From contig NZ_FNVF01000001.1 of assembly GCF_900107975.1 (NCBI RefSeq), forward strand, positions 129,756 through 193,755: 64,000 nucleotides of DNA. Reading direction: 5' to 3'. Below are positions 34,460 to 41,960 of this stretch, piece after piece. Each line of letters opens with the position of its first letter. Position 1 is the stretch's first letter. The translations under genes were made by a program, and so were the position numbers. Below the pieces are notes generated by a model that was given only the letters and a program-made list of their open reading frames with translations, did no database searches and had not been told where the DNA came from. The stretch is from Paenibacillus sp. UNC499MF. Its GTDB lineage: Bacteria > Bacillota > Bacilli > Paenibacillales > NBRC-103111.

Positions 34460-34627
34460 TTGAAAAAAACCGTTATTTTTATTGTCGCTATCGTGGTCGT
34501 TATGGCTACATCCGCTTCGGCTTACGCACATCCGGGAAGATTAGACAAAAACGGGGGCCACAACTGCTCCGCGAAATCCAAACAAAAAGGGTTATGCAGC
34601 GGGTATCACTACCACAAAAAGAAATAA
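34460..34627 (+). CDS. small exported YHYH-domain peptide
   Basis: About 55 residues: a signal peptide (KKTVIFIVAIVVVMATSASAYA) and the mature segment HPGRLDKNGGHNC...GLCSGYHYHKKK, the YHYH signature with metal-binding His and Cys. Many small exported proteins carry it. The role is unknown. TTG 34460 is preferred because AAGGTGAG lies just upstream; ATG 34442 and GTG 34451 are in the same frame. Confidence 0.72.
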   Translation: MKKTVIFIVAIVVVMATSASAYAHPGRLDKNGGHNCSAKSKQKGLCSGYHYHKKK

Positions 34628-34698
34628 CAGGCTCATTGCGGAGACAAGATATTTTCCGTTAAGGCCAACCCTTCGTGAAGTAAACGACGAAAAATCAA

Positions 34699-34738
34699 AC
34701 CAAACAAGCTGGTCCCTTATGGGGTCGGCTTGTTTGGC
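34699..34738 (+). terminator. long stem-loop, probable terminator
   Basis: CCAAACAAGC pairs exactly with GCTTGTTTGG, with further pairing (GTCCC/GGGGTC) inside. The T-run is weak, so efficiency is uncertain. Confidence 0.6.
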
Positions 34739-34740
34739 TT

Positions 34741-34992
34741 ATGCCGCAGGACCGTCCGCGCTCTTTCACGGAATTGGGGCCCGAGCTTCCCGCGGGTTCT
34801 TATCAATCTCTCGGAAGCACGGGCTGCGCCTGCCTCGTTATTCCCGAGAAGGAAGCCGTCGCGGTCCGGATGTATAACCAAACAGGGCCGAATCCCGGCG
34901 GCTATAGCTATCTGGACGACATTCGAACGTTCGGCAGCACTGTGTACGGCTGCTTGAATGTTATCGACCTGGGGGCAGACCGGTCTCCGTAA
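34741..34992 (+). pseudogene. C-terminal remnant of a beta-lactamase-family serine hydrolase
   Basis: About 83 residues in frame (SYQSLGSTGCACLVIPEKEA ... NQTGPNPGGYSYLDDIRTFGS) resemble the end of class C beta-lactamase/penicillin-binding-type serine hydrolases, where a (H/S)TGxxG segment is followed by a strand and MYNQ-like text. The Ser-x-x-Lys and Tyr-x-Asn parts are missing, there is no ribosome binding site, and a stem-loop lies directly upstream. It is therefore read as a truncated remnant. A short unrelated gene is the alternative. Confidence 0.45.
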
Positions 34993-35074
34993 ATTTATCC
35001 GCATCCGCCCAGTCCCCGGCATCCGTCCCGGCATACAGTATAGGAGCCTACTTAAGGAAGAGGAGTGAAGCAGC

Positions 35075-35500
35075 ATGGGATTTTTCTTCCCTCAAGGATC
35101 GTTTACACAGCCGCAAGGAAGTCAGGGGTTTCAAGGCGGCCAGGGGCCGTTCTTTCCGCCCGGAGGAGGACCGGGCCAAGGTTCGTTCTTCCCGTTTCCC
35201 GGTCAGGGACCGGGAACGCCTTCCCCTCCGGGATTTCCCGGAGGCAGCCCCGGCCAGCAGGCGCCGACGGCGCCTCCTCCGCAGTTCGAGCCGCAGGTGA
35301 CTCCCTTTGCGGTTGATCCGGGTGCCATCTCCGGCTGCCTGTTCCGCAATACGTTCATCTGGCTGAACAACGGCAGCCGGTTCTGGTACTTCCCGACCTT
35401 TGTCGGCCGCACTTCGGTGTCCGGTTTCCGCTGGACGGGGTTCAGCTGGGTCTTCTTCGGAATCGATCTCCGGCGGATCAGCTCGTTCACCTGTTTCTAA
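35075..35500 (+). CDS. small Gly/Pro/Phe-rich protein with conserved aromatic C-terminus
   Basis: A 141-residue protein. The first 75 or so residues are collagen-like low complexity (PGGGPGQGSFFPFPGQGPGT). The C-terminal 60 (GCLFRNTFIWLNNGSRFWYF, then VGRTSVSGFRWTGFSWVFFGIDLRRISSFTC) form a Trp/Phe-rich module that I recall from similar small Bacillus/Paenibacillus proteins of unknown role, sometimes labelled 'transporter' without evidence. There is no signal peptide. AGGAGTGA precedes ATG 35075. A surface or spore-coat association is possible but unproven. Confidence 0.72.
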   Translation: MGFFFPQGSFTQPQGSQGFQGGQGPFFPPGGGPGQGSFFPFPGQGPGTPSPPGFPGGSPGQQAPTAPPPQFEPQVTPFAVDPGAISGCLFRNTFIWLNNGSRFWYFPTFVGRTSVSGFRWTGFSWVFFGIDLRRISSFTCF

Positions 35501-35539
35501 AAACAGGCGTCCGGCTCTGACAGGCAAGTATAAATACGA

Positions 35540-35578
35540 AGGATATCCGAACTTTGCCTTTCGGATATCCTCTTTTTT
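35540..35578 (+). terminator. rho-independent terminator
   Basis: AGGATATCCGAA pairs with TTCGGATATCCT and is followed by TTTTTT. Confidence 0.9.
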
Positions 35579-35666
35579 ATGATAAGGAAAGAGGAAGGCG
35601 CATGTGCATATCGAAGGTATATATGGAAGGGACATACAGAAGAACCGAGAGAAAGGGAGAACAGCC

Positions 35667-36668
35667 ATGAATGAAAAGGGCCTCCTGTCCGGCATTCTGG
35701 CCGCTTATCCGGTCCGCGAGCCGTCCGTACAGTTTATCCGGCACAACGAAAACATGACTTACCGGGTAACCGACGGAACCACGGCGCAATCGTACCTGCT
35801 CCGGATACATAAACCGGTTACCGACAAGCTGTACGGGCTGCAGCATACCCGGGAAGGGCTGCATGCGGAAATGCAGTGGCTGGCCGATCTTGGCGCCGGT
35901 ACGGGAATGCGCGTGCAGAAACCGGTCGCAAGCCATACGGGCGAATGGGTAACGTCCGTAAACCTTAGCGGGGAATCGGGGTCGCAATCCGGTGTTTTTT
36001 GTACTCTCCTCGAATGGATCGAAGGCCGGGATGTCGGCCATGGCGAATCTTTTTCGCGGGAGAGGGTGAGAGAGCTTGGCCGGCAGCTCGGTATCATGCA
36101 CATGTTCTCGCAAACCTACGCCGGGGCTGCCGAATTGAATAGACCCCGCTACGCGGATGTGGAACAGAACGAGGAGATGCTCGCACGAATCCGTTCGGGG
36201 CTGTCCATGGGTCTTTTCAGCGAAAAGGACCTGGAGATCGTCGGCCTGACTTTTACGCGCATAGCGGACAAGCTCGAACGGCACAGCCGCTCGGGCAGTA
36301 CTTGGGGGCTGATCCATGCCGATATCAATAAAGGCAATCTGATCGCGACGGAGCATGGCTTTTCGTTCATCGATTTCTGCCTGTTCGGGCACGGGTATTA
36401 CGGATATGATCTGGCAGGCTGCGCGCTCACCGTGAAAGCGGAATCGAGGGATTCCGTGCTGGAGGGGTACTCGCTTATCCGTCCAGGTGCCGCCGGGGAG
36501 CGGCTGGATCTGCTGGAGGGATTTATGCTCCTGTCGATTTTCGGTTTTTATTCGTTCCACATACATAATCCCGATAAGCATCCGTGGATGAAAGAAAGGA
36601 TGCCTGCTTTCTGCAAAAATTACTGCGTGCCTTTTCTTGAGGACCGTAGCCTTTTTTATACCTTGTAG
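35667..36668 (+). CDS. aminoglycoside-phosphotransferase-family kinase
   Basis: A 333-residue APH-fold kinase. HADINKGNL is the catalytic HxDxxxxN loop, FIDFCLFGHGYYGYDLA the metal-binding (DFG-like) segment, and ENMTYRV/YLLRIHKP the N-lobe ATP site. The pattern is closer to SrkA/CotS/homoserine-kinase-like proteins than to true antibiotic phosphotransferases, so the substrate is open (a small alcohol or amino-alcohol). ATG 35667 follows AAAGGGAGA. The longer frame from 35604 has no site. Confidence 0.85.
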   Translation: MNEKGLLSGILAAYPVREPSVQFIRHNENMTYRVTDGTTAQSYLLRIHKPVTDKLYGLQHTREGLHAEMQWLADLGAGTGMRVQKPVASHTGEWVTSVNLSGESGSQSGVFCTLLEWIEGRDVGHGESFSRERVRELGRQLGIMHMFSQTYAGAAELNRPRYADVEQNEEMLARIRSGLSMGLFSEKDLEIVGLTFTRIADKLERHSRSGSTWGLIHADINKGNLIATEHGFSFIDFCLFGHGYYGYDLAGCALTVKAESRDSVLEGYSLIRPGAAGERLDLLEGFMLLSIFGFYSFHIHNPDKHPWMKERMPAFCKNYCVPFLEDRSLFYTL

Positions 36669-36736
36669 AGAAAACGGAAATACGCATGCATCATGCCAAA
36701 AATATAAGGCCGGAGGCCACAAGGAGGTTAACGACT

Positions 36737-37246
36737 ATGACCCATGGAGTGACGATTCATGAACTGGAATCGATGGACACGGGTATGCTGAACGATTTGA
36801 CGGAGCTGCTGATCCGGGTAGTGGAGGATGGGGCTTCGATCGGATTTTTGCCGCCGGTAAGCTGGGAGGATGCGAACACTTACTGGAAAAAGGTGATAGA
36901 GCCGGGCGTATTGGCCTGGAACGCCGTATGCGACGGCAAAATTGTCGGCACCGTCCAGCTTCACCTGGCGATGAAAAGAAACGCCACACACCGGGCGGAA
37001 GTCGTCAAGCTGATGGTTCATCCCGAATACCGGAGAAAGGGCATCGCTCATATGCTGATGCAGGCTTTGGAGGAAACGGCAGCGGAGGAGGGAAGGTCGC
37101 TTCTGGTGCTGGATACCCGTGAAGGAGACGCATCCAACAAGCTGTACAAGTCATTCGGGTATGTGGAGGCGGGCCGCATCCCGCATTTCGCCAAATCGTC
37201 CGACGGGAGTCTGCATACGACGATCTTTTATTACAAGCTGATCTAG
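36737..37246 (+). CDS. GNAT N-acetyltransferase
   Basis: A 169-residue GNAT protein. Motif A/B is LMVHPEYRRKGIAHMLMQAL (acetyl-CoA loop R-x-x-G-I/A), followed by LDTREGDASNKLYKSFGYVEAG. The early WNAVCDGKIVGTVQLHLAM strand pair is typical. ATG 36737 has AAGGAGGT 8 bases upstream. The next GNAT gene starts 11 bases after its stop, so the two are probably one transcript. Substrate unknown. Confidence 0.87.
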   Translation: MTHGVTIHELESMDTGMLNDLTELLIRVVEDGASIGFLPPVSWEDANTYWKKVIEPGVLAWNAVCDGKIVGTVQLHLAMKRNATHRAEVVKLMVHPEYRRKGIAHMLMQALEETAAEEGRSLLVLDTREGDASNKLYKSFGYVEAGRIPHFAKSSDGSLHTTIFYYKLI

Positions 37247-37257
37247 GAGAGAGGTAT

Positions 37258-37737
37258 ATGACCGAACCTGATGCTTTTGTAACCAACAACGGGGACGTTA
37301 TCTACCGAAAAGCGGTGGTCCGGGATGCTCCGGGAATGGCCCGGCTGTCCGTTCAGCTTGGCTATCCCGCCAGTGAGGACCGGCTTGCGGAGAGGCTGGG
37401 ATATATCCTGACCCTGCACGATCACGTCATACTTACTGCGGAATATGAAGGAGAGGTCATCGGCTGGATTCACGCCCATGCCCGCTGCTTGCTGGAATCC
37501 GAGCCTTTCGCCGAAATCGCCGGACTAGTCGTGGAGCGGAAATTCAGGGGGCAGGGAATCGGGCGGACCCTCGTAAAACGATGCGGGGAATGGACAAGCT
37601 CCGCCGCACTCGGCAAGCTGCGCGTCAGGATGAACGTAAACCGGCAGAACGCGGTTTCGTTCTATGAGCAGATGGGATTCGAGCCGGTCAAAACCCAGCG
37701 CGTTTTCGATAAAAGCATCCGGCCCCGGCTGAGATAA
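37258..37737 (+). CDS. GNAT N-acetyltransferase
   Basis: A 159-residue GNAT protein with the acetyl-CoA motif LVVERKFRGQGIGRTLVKRC and the C-terminal NRQNAVSFYEQMGFEPVKTQRVFDK. GGAGAGAGG precedes ATG 37258. It follows another GNAT gene by 11 bases and precedes the TPR gene by 36. Substrate unknown. Confidence 0.87.
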   Translation: MTEPDAFVTNNGDVIYRKAVVRDAPGMARLSVQLGYPASEDRLAERLGYILTLHDHVILTAEYEGEVIGWIHAHARCLLESEPFAEIAGLVVERKFRGQGIGRTLVKRCGEWTSSAALGKLRVRMNVNRQNAVSFYEQMGFEPVKTQRVFDKSIRPRLR

Positions 37738-37773
37738 CGGGTTGATGCAAACCGTAACCGGAGGAAGAGGATC

Positions 37774-38256
37774 ATGACAAAGCTGGAAGAAGCCATTCGG
37801 CTGAGAGAATCGGGACGGCATGAGGAAGCACGGGCTTTACTGCTGGAACTTGTCAGGGAGGAGCCGCATGTTCCTTCCAACTGGTACCAGTGCGCCTGGA
37901 TTCATGACGCCATGGAGCTGGAAAAGGAGGCCGCGCCTTTCTACGAGAAAGCGCTGGAGCTGGGCCTGGCGGATGAAGAGAGACGGGGCGCCTGGCTCGG
38001 TCTGGGCAGCACGTACCGGACGTTGGGCGAGTATGAGTCGGCCCGGACATGTTTTCTTCAGGCGATCCGGGAATATCCGGAAGCCCGGGAATTTCAGGTT
38101 TTTTATGCGATGACGCTGTACAACCTGGGCGAACATGCGAAAGCTATGGAGCTGGTGCTCCGGCAGTTGGGCGAAACGAGCGGAGACGAAGGAATCGCTT
38201 CTTACAAAAAAGCCATTCTTTTTTATGCCGACAAATTAGATGGGATCTGGAAGTGA
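37774..38256 (+). CDS. tetratricopeptide-repeat protein
   Basis: A 160-residue soluble, all-helical protein with about three TPR units (ESGRHEEARALLLELVREEPHVPSNWYQCAW; KEAAPFYEKALELGLADEERRGAWLGLGSTYRTLG; YESARTCFLQAIREYPEAREFQVFYAMTLYNLG). Such proteins act as scaffolds; the partner is unknown. AGGAAGAGGA precedes the start. The small membrane protein gene follows 50 bases downstream. Confidence 0.82.
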   Translation: MTKLEEAIRLRESGRHEEARALLLELVREEPHVPSNWYQCAWIHDAMELEKEAAPFYEKALELGLADEERRGAWLGLGSTYRTLGEYESARTCFLQAIREYPEAREFQVFYAMTLYNLGEHAKAMELVLRQLGETSGDEGIASYKKAILFYADKLDGIWK

Positions 38257-38306
38257 AACGCGGATTGCCAAATGGAAGGCTCAAATAGCGGAAAGGAGAT
38301 GGCAGC

Positions 38307-38510
38307 TTGACGAACAACGTTATCAATACCGTTCTTGTTGTCGTGCTGGCTATCGTTTCTTTTTTTACCGGGGAAGTCGTAACGTTCATTATGCTCGGGT
38401 TTATTCTGATGAGTCTGATCACGATTACGGCCTATCTGCGTAAAATCTACGAGCCGCTGAATCGTATGGCTTCGGAGAAAGACCGGCCGCCCGGTCCTCC
38501 CGAGCAATAA
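38307..38510 (+). CDS. small membrane protein
   Basis: A 67-residue protein with two membrane segments (NTVLVVVLAIVSFFTG and VTFIMLGFILMSLITITAYL) and a polar tail ending KDRPPGPPEQ. TTG 38307 is served by AAGGAGAT six bases upstream. No family recognised. Likely transcribed with the TPR gene. Confidence 0.62.
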   Translation: MTNNVINTVLVVVLAIVSFFTGEVVTFIMLGFILMSLITITAYLRKIYEPLNRMASEKDRPPGPPEQ

Positions 38511-38666
38511 AAGGGCGAGCAGTTAGACCGAACCGTTTTGCGGAATTACAGGCCACAGCGAAACAAATGCCGCAGATTTGCGTACGATCCTAGTACGGGG
38601 ATGAGGGAACCGGCTTCCGATTTGTCAACCATTTGACCGGGCCGGAGTACATAAAGGAGTGAGTCC

Positions 38667-39188
38667 ATGCTTACAAAACCGCTGCAACAAGAATATCCCG
38701 CTTATTACGAAGCGTACGTTAAGCTGGTTCAGGAAGGGAATCTCGCCGAGATTCTGGTCGAACAGCTTCAAGCCACGACTGAACTGGTGCAGTCCCTTAC
38801 GGAAGAAACGGGTGATTACAAATACGCTCCGGGCAAGTGGAGCATCAAAGAAGTATTGGGCCATGTGGCCGATACGGAACGGATCATGGCCTACCGCATG
38901 CTCTGCATCGCGAGAGGAGACCGGACGCCGCTCCCGGGTTATGACGAGAATGAGTATGTGGCGGGGGCGTCTTTTGGGGAAAGCGGCCTGTCCGACATTC
39001 TGAAGGATTATTCCGCCGTTCGCTGTTCCACGCTCACCTTGCTGCGGGGCATTACGGAAGAAGCCTGGCTCCGGACCGGAACGGCCAATAACGGCCTCAT
39101 ATCCGCGAGAGCGCTCGCCGCGATCATAGCCGGGCACGAGCGGCATCATATCCGGATTATTCACGAGAGATACCTGCGGGCCGAGTAA
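38667..39188 (+). CDS. DinB-family protein
   Basis: A 173-residue four-helix-bundle protein of the DinB/YfiT type. The metal-binding histidines are GHVADTERIMAYR in helix 2 and AGHERHHIRIIHERYL in the last helix; KYAPGKWSIKEVLGH is the family entry motif. Relatives include thiol-S-transferases and metal-dependent hydrolases. AAAGGAGTGA precedes ATG 38667. Single gene followed by a terminator. Confidence 0.87.
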   Translation: MLTKPLQQEYPAYYEAYVKLVQEGNLAEILVEQLQATTELVQSLTEETGDYKYAPGKWSIKEVLGHVADTERIMAYRMLCIARGDRTPLPGYDENEYVAGASFGESGLSDILKDYSAVRCSTLTLLRGITEEAWLRTGTANNGLISARALAAIIAGHERHHIRIIHERYLRAE

Positions 39189-39253
39189 GACGATTTACGG
39201 CGGATTATTTTATCCGGATCGCACGACCGGAAACACTTCCAGACGCAAAGACC

Positions 39254-39297
39254 GGACGACAAAACCTAAGACACGGCAGGTTTTTCGTCTTTTTTAC
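39254..39297 (+). terminator. rho-independent terminator
   Basis: GACGACAAAACCT pairs with AGGTTTTTCGTC (one bulge) and is followed by TTTTTT. Confidence 0.75.
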
Positions 39298-39454
39298 TCC
39301 CGGCTGTCCGAAGAGCGGAGGAGCTTAACGGATATACGCGGAAGCCTGCGCCGGGAAGCGGCAAGGCAAGCCTTCTTCAGCGACCCCGAGGTGGCGAAGA
39401 CATGGCTGGTCCGGGAAGGATAGTTTTTTTGAACCATGAAAGGAAGCGGTACAC

Positions 39455-40027
39455 ATGACGACAATCGGATTTATAAGGCACGGCAGTACGCATTGGAACA
39501 AAGAAGGAAGAGCGCAGGGAAGCTCGGATATTCCGCTCGATGAAGACGGACTGACTGACGCGGAAAAGCTGGCACAGCGGATCGGGTCGGAGAAGTGGGA
39601 CTACATATATTCGAGTCATTTACTCCGCGCCAAACAGACGGCGGACAAGATCGGCGGCTGTGCCGGGATTCCGGTGTGGAGCGACGAAAGAATCCGTGAA
39701 GCCGGCGGCGGGGAAATCGAGGGCACAACCGAGCAGGAACGTATCACAAAGTGGGGTGCGGGCTGGAGAGAGCTTGATTTGGGCATAGAAAAGCCGGAAA
39801 GCGTCATAGCCCGGGGAAGCTCTTTTCTGGATGAGGTTTTGAGCAGGCACAAGGGGAAAAGGATACTGATCGTCAGCCACGGCTCCTTTATCCGGACGAT
39901 GCTGAAACATTTGCTGCCCGATTCCGAATACGACGGACATTTATCGAACACATCGGTCACGACTCTGGTTCTGGATGACCGGGACTGGACCTGCGGATTG
40001 TACAACTGCACCAAGCATCTGGAATAG
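39455..40027 (+). CDS. histidine phosphatase (phosphoglycerate-mutase-like)
   Basis: A 190-residue branch-1 histidine phosphatase. The phospho-acceptor is in IGFIRHGSTHWN (RHG), the early GSSDIPLDEDGLTDAEKLAQRI follows the family, and the second catalytic His is in ILIVSHGSFIRTML. A fast YhfR/PhoE-like phosphatase is more likely than a true glycolytic mutase given the short length. AAAGGAAG precedes ATG 39455. The next gene starts 39 bases on. Confidence 0.88.
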   Translation: MTTIGFIRHGSTHWNKEGRAQGSSDIPLDEDGLTDAEKLAQRIGSEKWDYIYSSHLLRAKQTADKIGGCAGIPVWSDERIREAGGGEIEGTTEQERITKWGAGWRELDLGIEKPESVIARGSSFLDEVLSRHKGKRILIVSHGSFIRTMLKHLLPDSEYDGHLSNTSVTTLVLDDRDWTCGLYNCTKHLE

Positions 40028-40066
40028 AAGAGGGCAAGAAGCGATGGAAACGGAAAGGGTGGAGGC

Positions 40067-40636
40067 ATGAATATTTTAGTTAAGCCGCTCGACAGCGAGG
40101 AGCTTAAAGCGATCTGGATGCAGGCTTTCGGCAAGCACGGGCTGCACCGGGAGGCCGCCTACTACGATCAATGTCTTCATGAGAATGTGCTGGGTACCCG
40201 TGTCACCCTTCTCGCTTTCGTGGAAGAGACGCTGGTCGGCTGCGGCCACTTGAAGGTGGAATCGGAGTATGCGTATTTCCGGGAGGGGCGGATTCCGGAA
40301 ATCAATGATTTGAATGTTTTTCCCGACTATCGCCGCAACGGAATCGGTAACAAGCTGCTGGAACAGTTCGAGGCGCTGGCAAGCGAAGATTTCCACCGGA
40401 TCGGGCTGGGAGTCGGACTTTACAAAGACTACGGGGCGGCGCAGAGGATTTACTGCCGGAGAGGCTACGTTCCGGACGGCAACGGCCTCATGTCGGGCAA
40501 CCGGGAGGCAGCCGCCGGAGAGACGGTGCGCGTGGACGATGATCTCCTCCTGTATCTGATCAAAGACCTGCGGCTGGATTCGTTTTATAATTTGCACGCG
40601 GGGAAGGCGGAAAGCCAGCCTTTCTTGAATCACTGA
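40067..40636 (+). CDS. GNAT N-acetyltransferase
   Basis: A 189-residue GNAT protein with the acetyl-CoA motif LNVFPDYRRNGIGNKLLEQF and the later YKDYGAAQRIYCRRGYVPDGNG. It carries an extra C-terminal 40 or so residues. AAAGGGTGGAGG precedes ATG 40067. Substrate unknown. Confidence 0.86.
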   Translation: MNILVKPLDSEELKAIWMQAFGKHGLHREAAYYDQCLHENVLGTRVTLLAFVEETLVGCGHLKVESEYAYFREGRIPEINDLNVFPDYRRNGIGNKLLEQFEALASEDFHRIGLGVGLYKDYGAAQRIYCRRGYVPDGNGLMSGNREAAAGETVRVDDDLLLYLIKDLRLDSFYNLHAGKAESQPFLNH

Positions 40637-40696
40637 TCCGTTCTGTAAAAACGGTCCGCCCGTCGCCGCATGACGCCGACTTCCGGCCCGCCATCA

Positions 40697-40764
40697 GCCA
40701 ATAGTTGGTGCCTCGGCCTCCAGTGTGTAACAGTCCCTACCGGGGTTTTCGGCGGACTATTGGC
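40697..40764. repeat. inverted repeat in intergenic region
   Basis: GCCAATAGT (40697-40705) and ACTATTGGC (40756-40764) are exact inverted copies 50 bases apart. No T-run; no known element recognised. Confidence 0.5.
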
Positions 40765-40820
40765 CGTGACCGGCCGTACCCGCCGTGATCGCCCGTACCC
40801 GCCGTGACCGCCCGGAAGCG
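40764..40820. repeat. 19-bp tandem repeat, three units
   Basis: Units CCGTGACCGGCCGTACCCG, CCGTGATCGCCCGTACCCG and CCGTGACCGCCCGGAAGCG lie head to tail in the gap between the convergent GNAT and AraC genes. Two units differ at two positions; the third is more diverged. Confidence 0.75.
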
Positions 40821-40892
40821 GCGCACTGTGTCCGCGCGGGCCACCCCCCATCCGCCGTTATCCCGGCGGATTATTTGCGTTCCGCTCGCTCC

Positions 40893-41732
40893 TCACGGCT
40901 GCCTGCGGCGGTAACGGACGGGGGAGCAGCCGGTTATCTGCTTGAAGGTCCGCCCGAAATGGGTCAGGCTGTCGAACCCGACGCGCTCGCAGATTTCGAG
41001 CACCTTCCAGCTGGTCTCCCTGAGCAGGACACATGCTTTTTTGATCCGGACGTTATTGATGTATTCGATTGCGGTATAGCCGGTCACTTCCTTAAAAGTG
41101 CGGCTGAGATGGGAAGGGCTGATTGCGAACGTGTGCGAGAGATCTTCCAGCGTAAGCCGCTCATAAAAGCGGTTGTTTATGTACTCCACAAGGGCGTAAA
41201 TTTTTTTGTGGGTGGGCGATGCACCGTTCCCGGCCTGCTCCCCCTCCGCTGCGCGCACCTTGCGGTTCATAAACAGCAGCAGCTCCATCAGCAGCACCTT
41301 CTGATACTGCTCGAACCCGATCTGCTTGCGGACGCCTTCGTGGAGCATTTTATGAAAAAGCTCCTCCGTAAACGTCTGCTCATATCCGGAAAGGTTGACG
41401 GCATGAAAGTCCGCAGAGAAAAAGGACAGAAGCTCCCCGCCGTCTTGCAGACGGAAAAAATCGTGAAGAAACTCCTCTTTGAAAAGCAGCGTAACGCGCT
41501 CGAAGACGGCGTCGCCCGCGTTGACCAGCTGATGCGGCACGTTGGCGTTGATGAACAGAAGTACGCCGCCTACGACCTGGTATGTTTTGTCCCCGATAAA
41601 GTAATACAATTGACCGGATACGAGATACATCATTTCGAAAGCGTCGTGGGTATGGCGCGACGGCATACTCGTGTAAGCGAGCTCCTTGCGGCTGATATGC
41701 AGAGAATCGCAGTCATAGCAGACGTTTTTCAA
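40893..41732 (-). CDS. AraC-family transcriptional regulator
   Basis: A 279-residue regulator with an N-terminal cupin sensing domain (about 20-130, RHTHDAFEMMYLVSGQLYYFIGD) and two C-terminal helix-turn-helix motifs (LTLEDLSHTFAISPSHLSRTFKEVTG and WKVLEICERVGFDSLTHFGRTFKQITG). It starts at TTG 41732 with GAGGAGGAG upstream. It is divergent from the alkaline phosphatase gene, whose control region it may share. Cupin-type AraC proteins usually sense sugars. Confidence 0.9.
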   Translation of the reverse strand: MKNVCYDCDSLHISRKELAYTSMPSRHTHDAFEMMYLVSGQLYYFIGDKTYQVVGGVLLFINANVPHQLVNAGDAVFERVTLLFKEEFLHDFFRLQDGGELLSFFSADFHAVNLSGYEQTFTEELFHKMLHEGVRKQIGFEQYQKVLLMELLLFMNRKVRAAEGEQAGNGASPTHKKIYALVEYINNRFYERLTLEDLSHTFAISPSHLSRTFKEVTGYTAIEYINNVRIKKACVLLRETSWKVLEICERVGFDSLTHFGRTFKQITGCSPVRYRRRQP

Positions 41733-41913
41733 TTGAACTCCTCCTCGCCTCGTGGGTGTCCTATCCAGTGTAGCGCGTCCTCCGGCATCTTTTTAACCCC
41801 TTCGGCCCAAATCACATAAAAAAACAAAAAAGGCAGCAAAAAAAGAACAGCAAAATAAGGTGGCTTTTTCTCTCTACTGGAGGATATGTGCAGAAAACGA
41901 AAAGTTATTCGCT

Positions 41914-41919
41914 TATAAT
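41914..41919 (+). promoter_or_regulatory. -10 box before alkaline phosphatase
   Basis: TATAAT 42 bases before the start, without a recognisable -35, suggesting an activator. I found no convincing row of PhoP boxes (TTAACA-like repeats). Confidence 0.5.
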
Positions 41920-41960
41920 GAAGGGGTGATATTTCTACATAACGGTTTAGGAGGTAAAAA

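Noticed and set aside
39290-39422. Possible short protein ending in a frame rich in Arg and Glu before the histidine phosphatase
   Set aside because: The frame begins inside a terminator, has no start codon with a binding site, and shows no family resemblance.
41733-41960. PhoP-box array before alkaline phosphatase
   Set aside because: No set of TTAACA-like repeats with the right spacing could be found; only a -10 box is reported.
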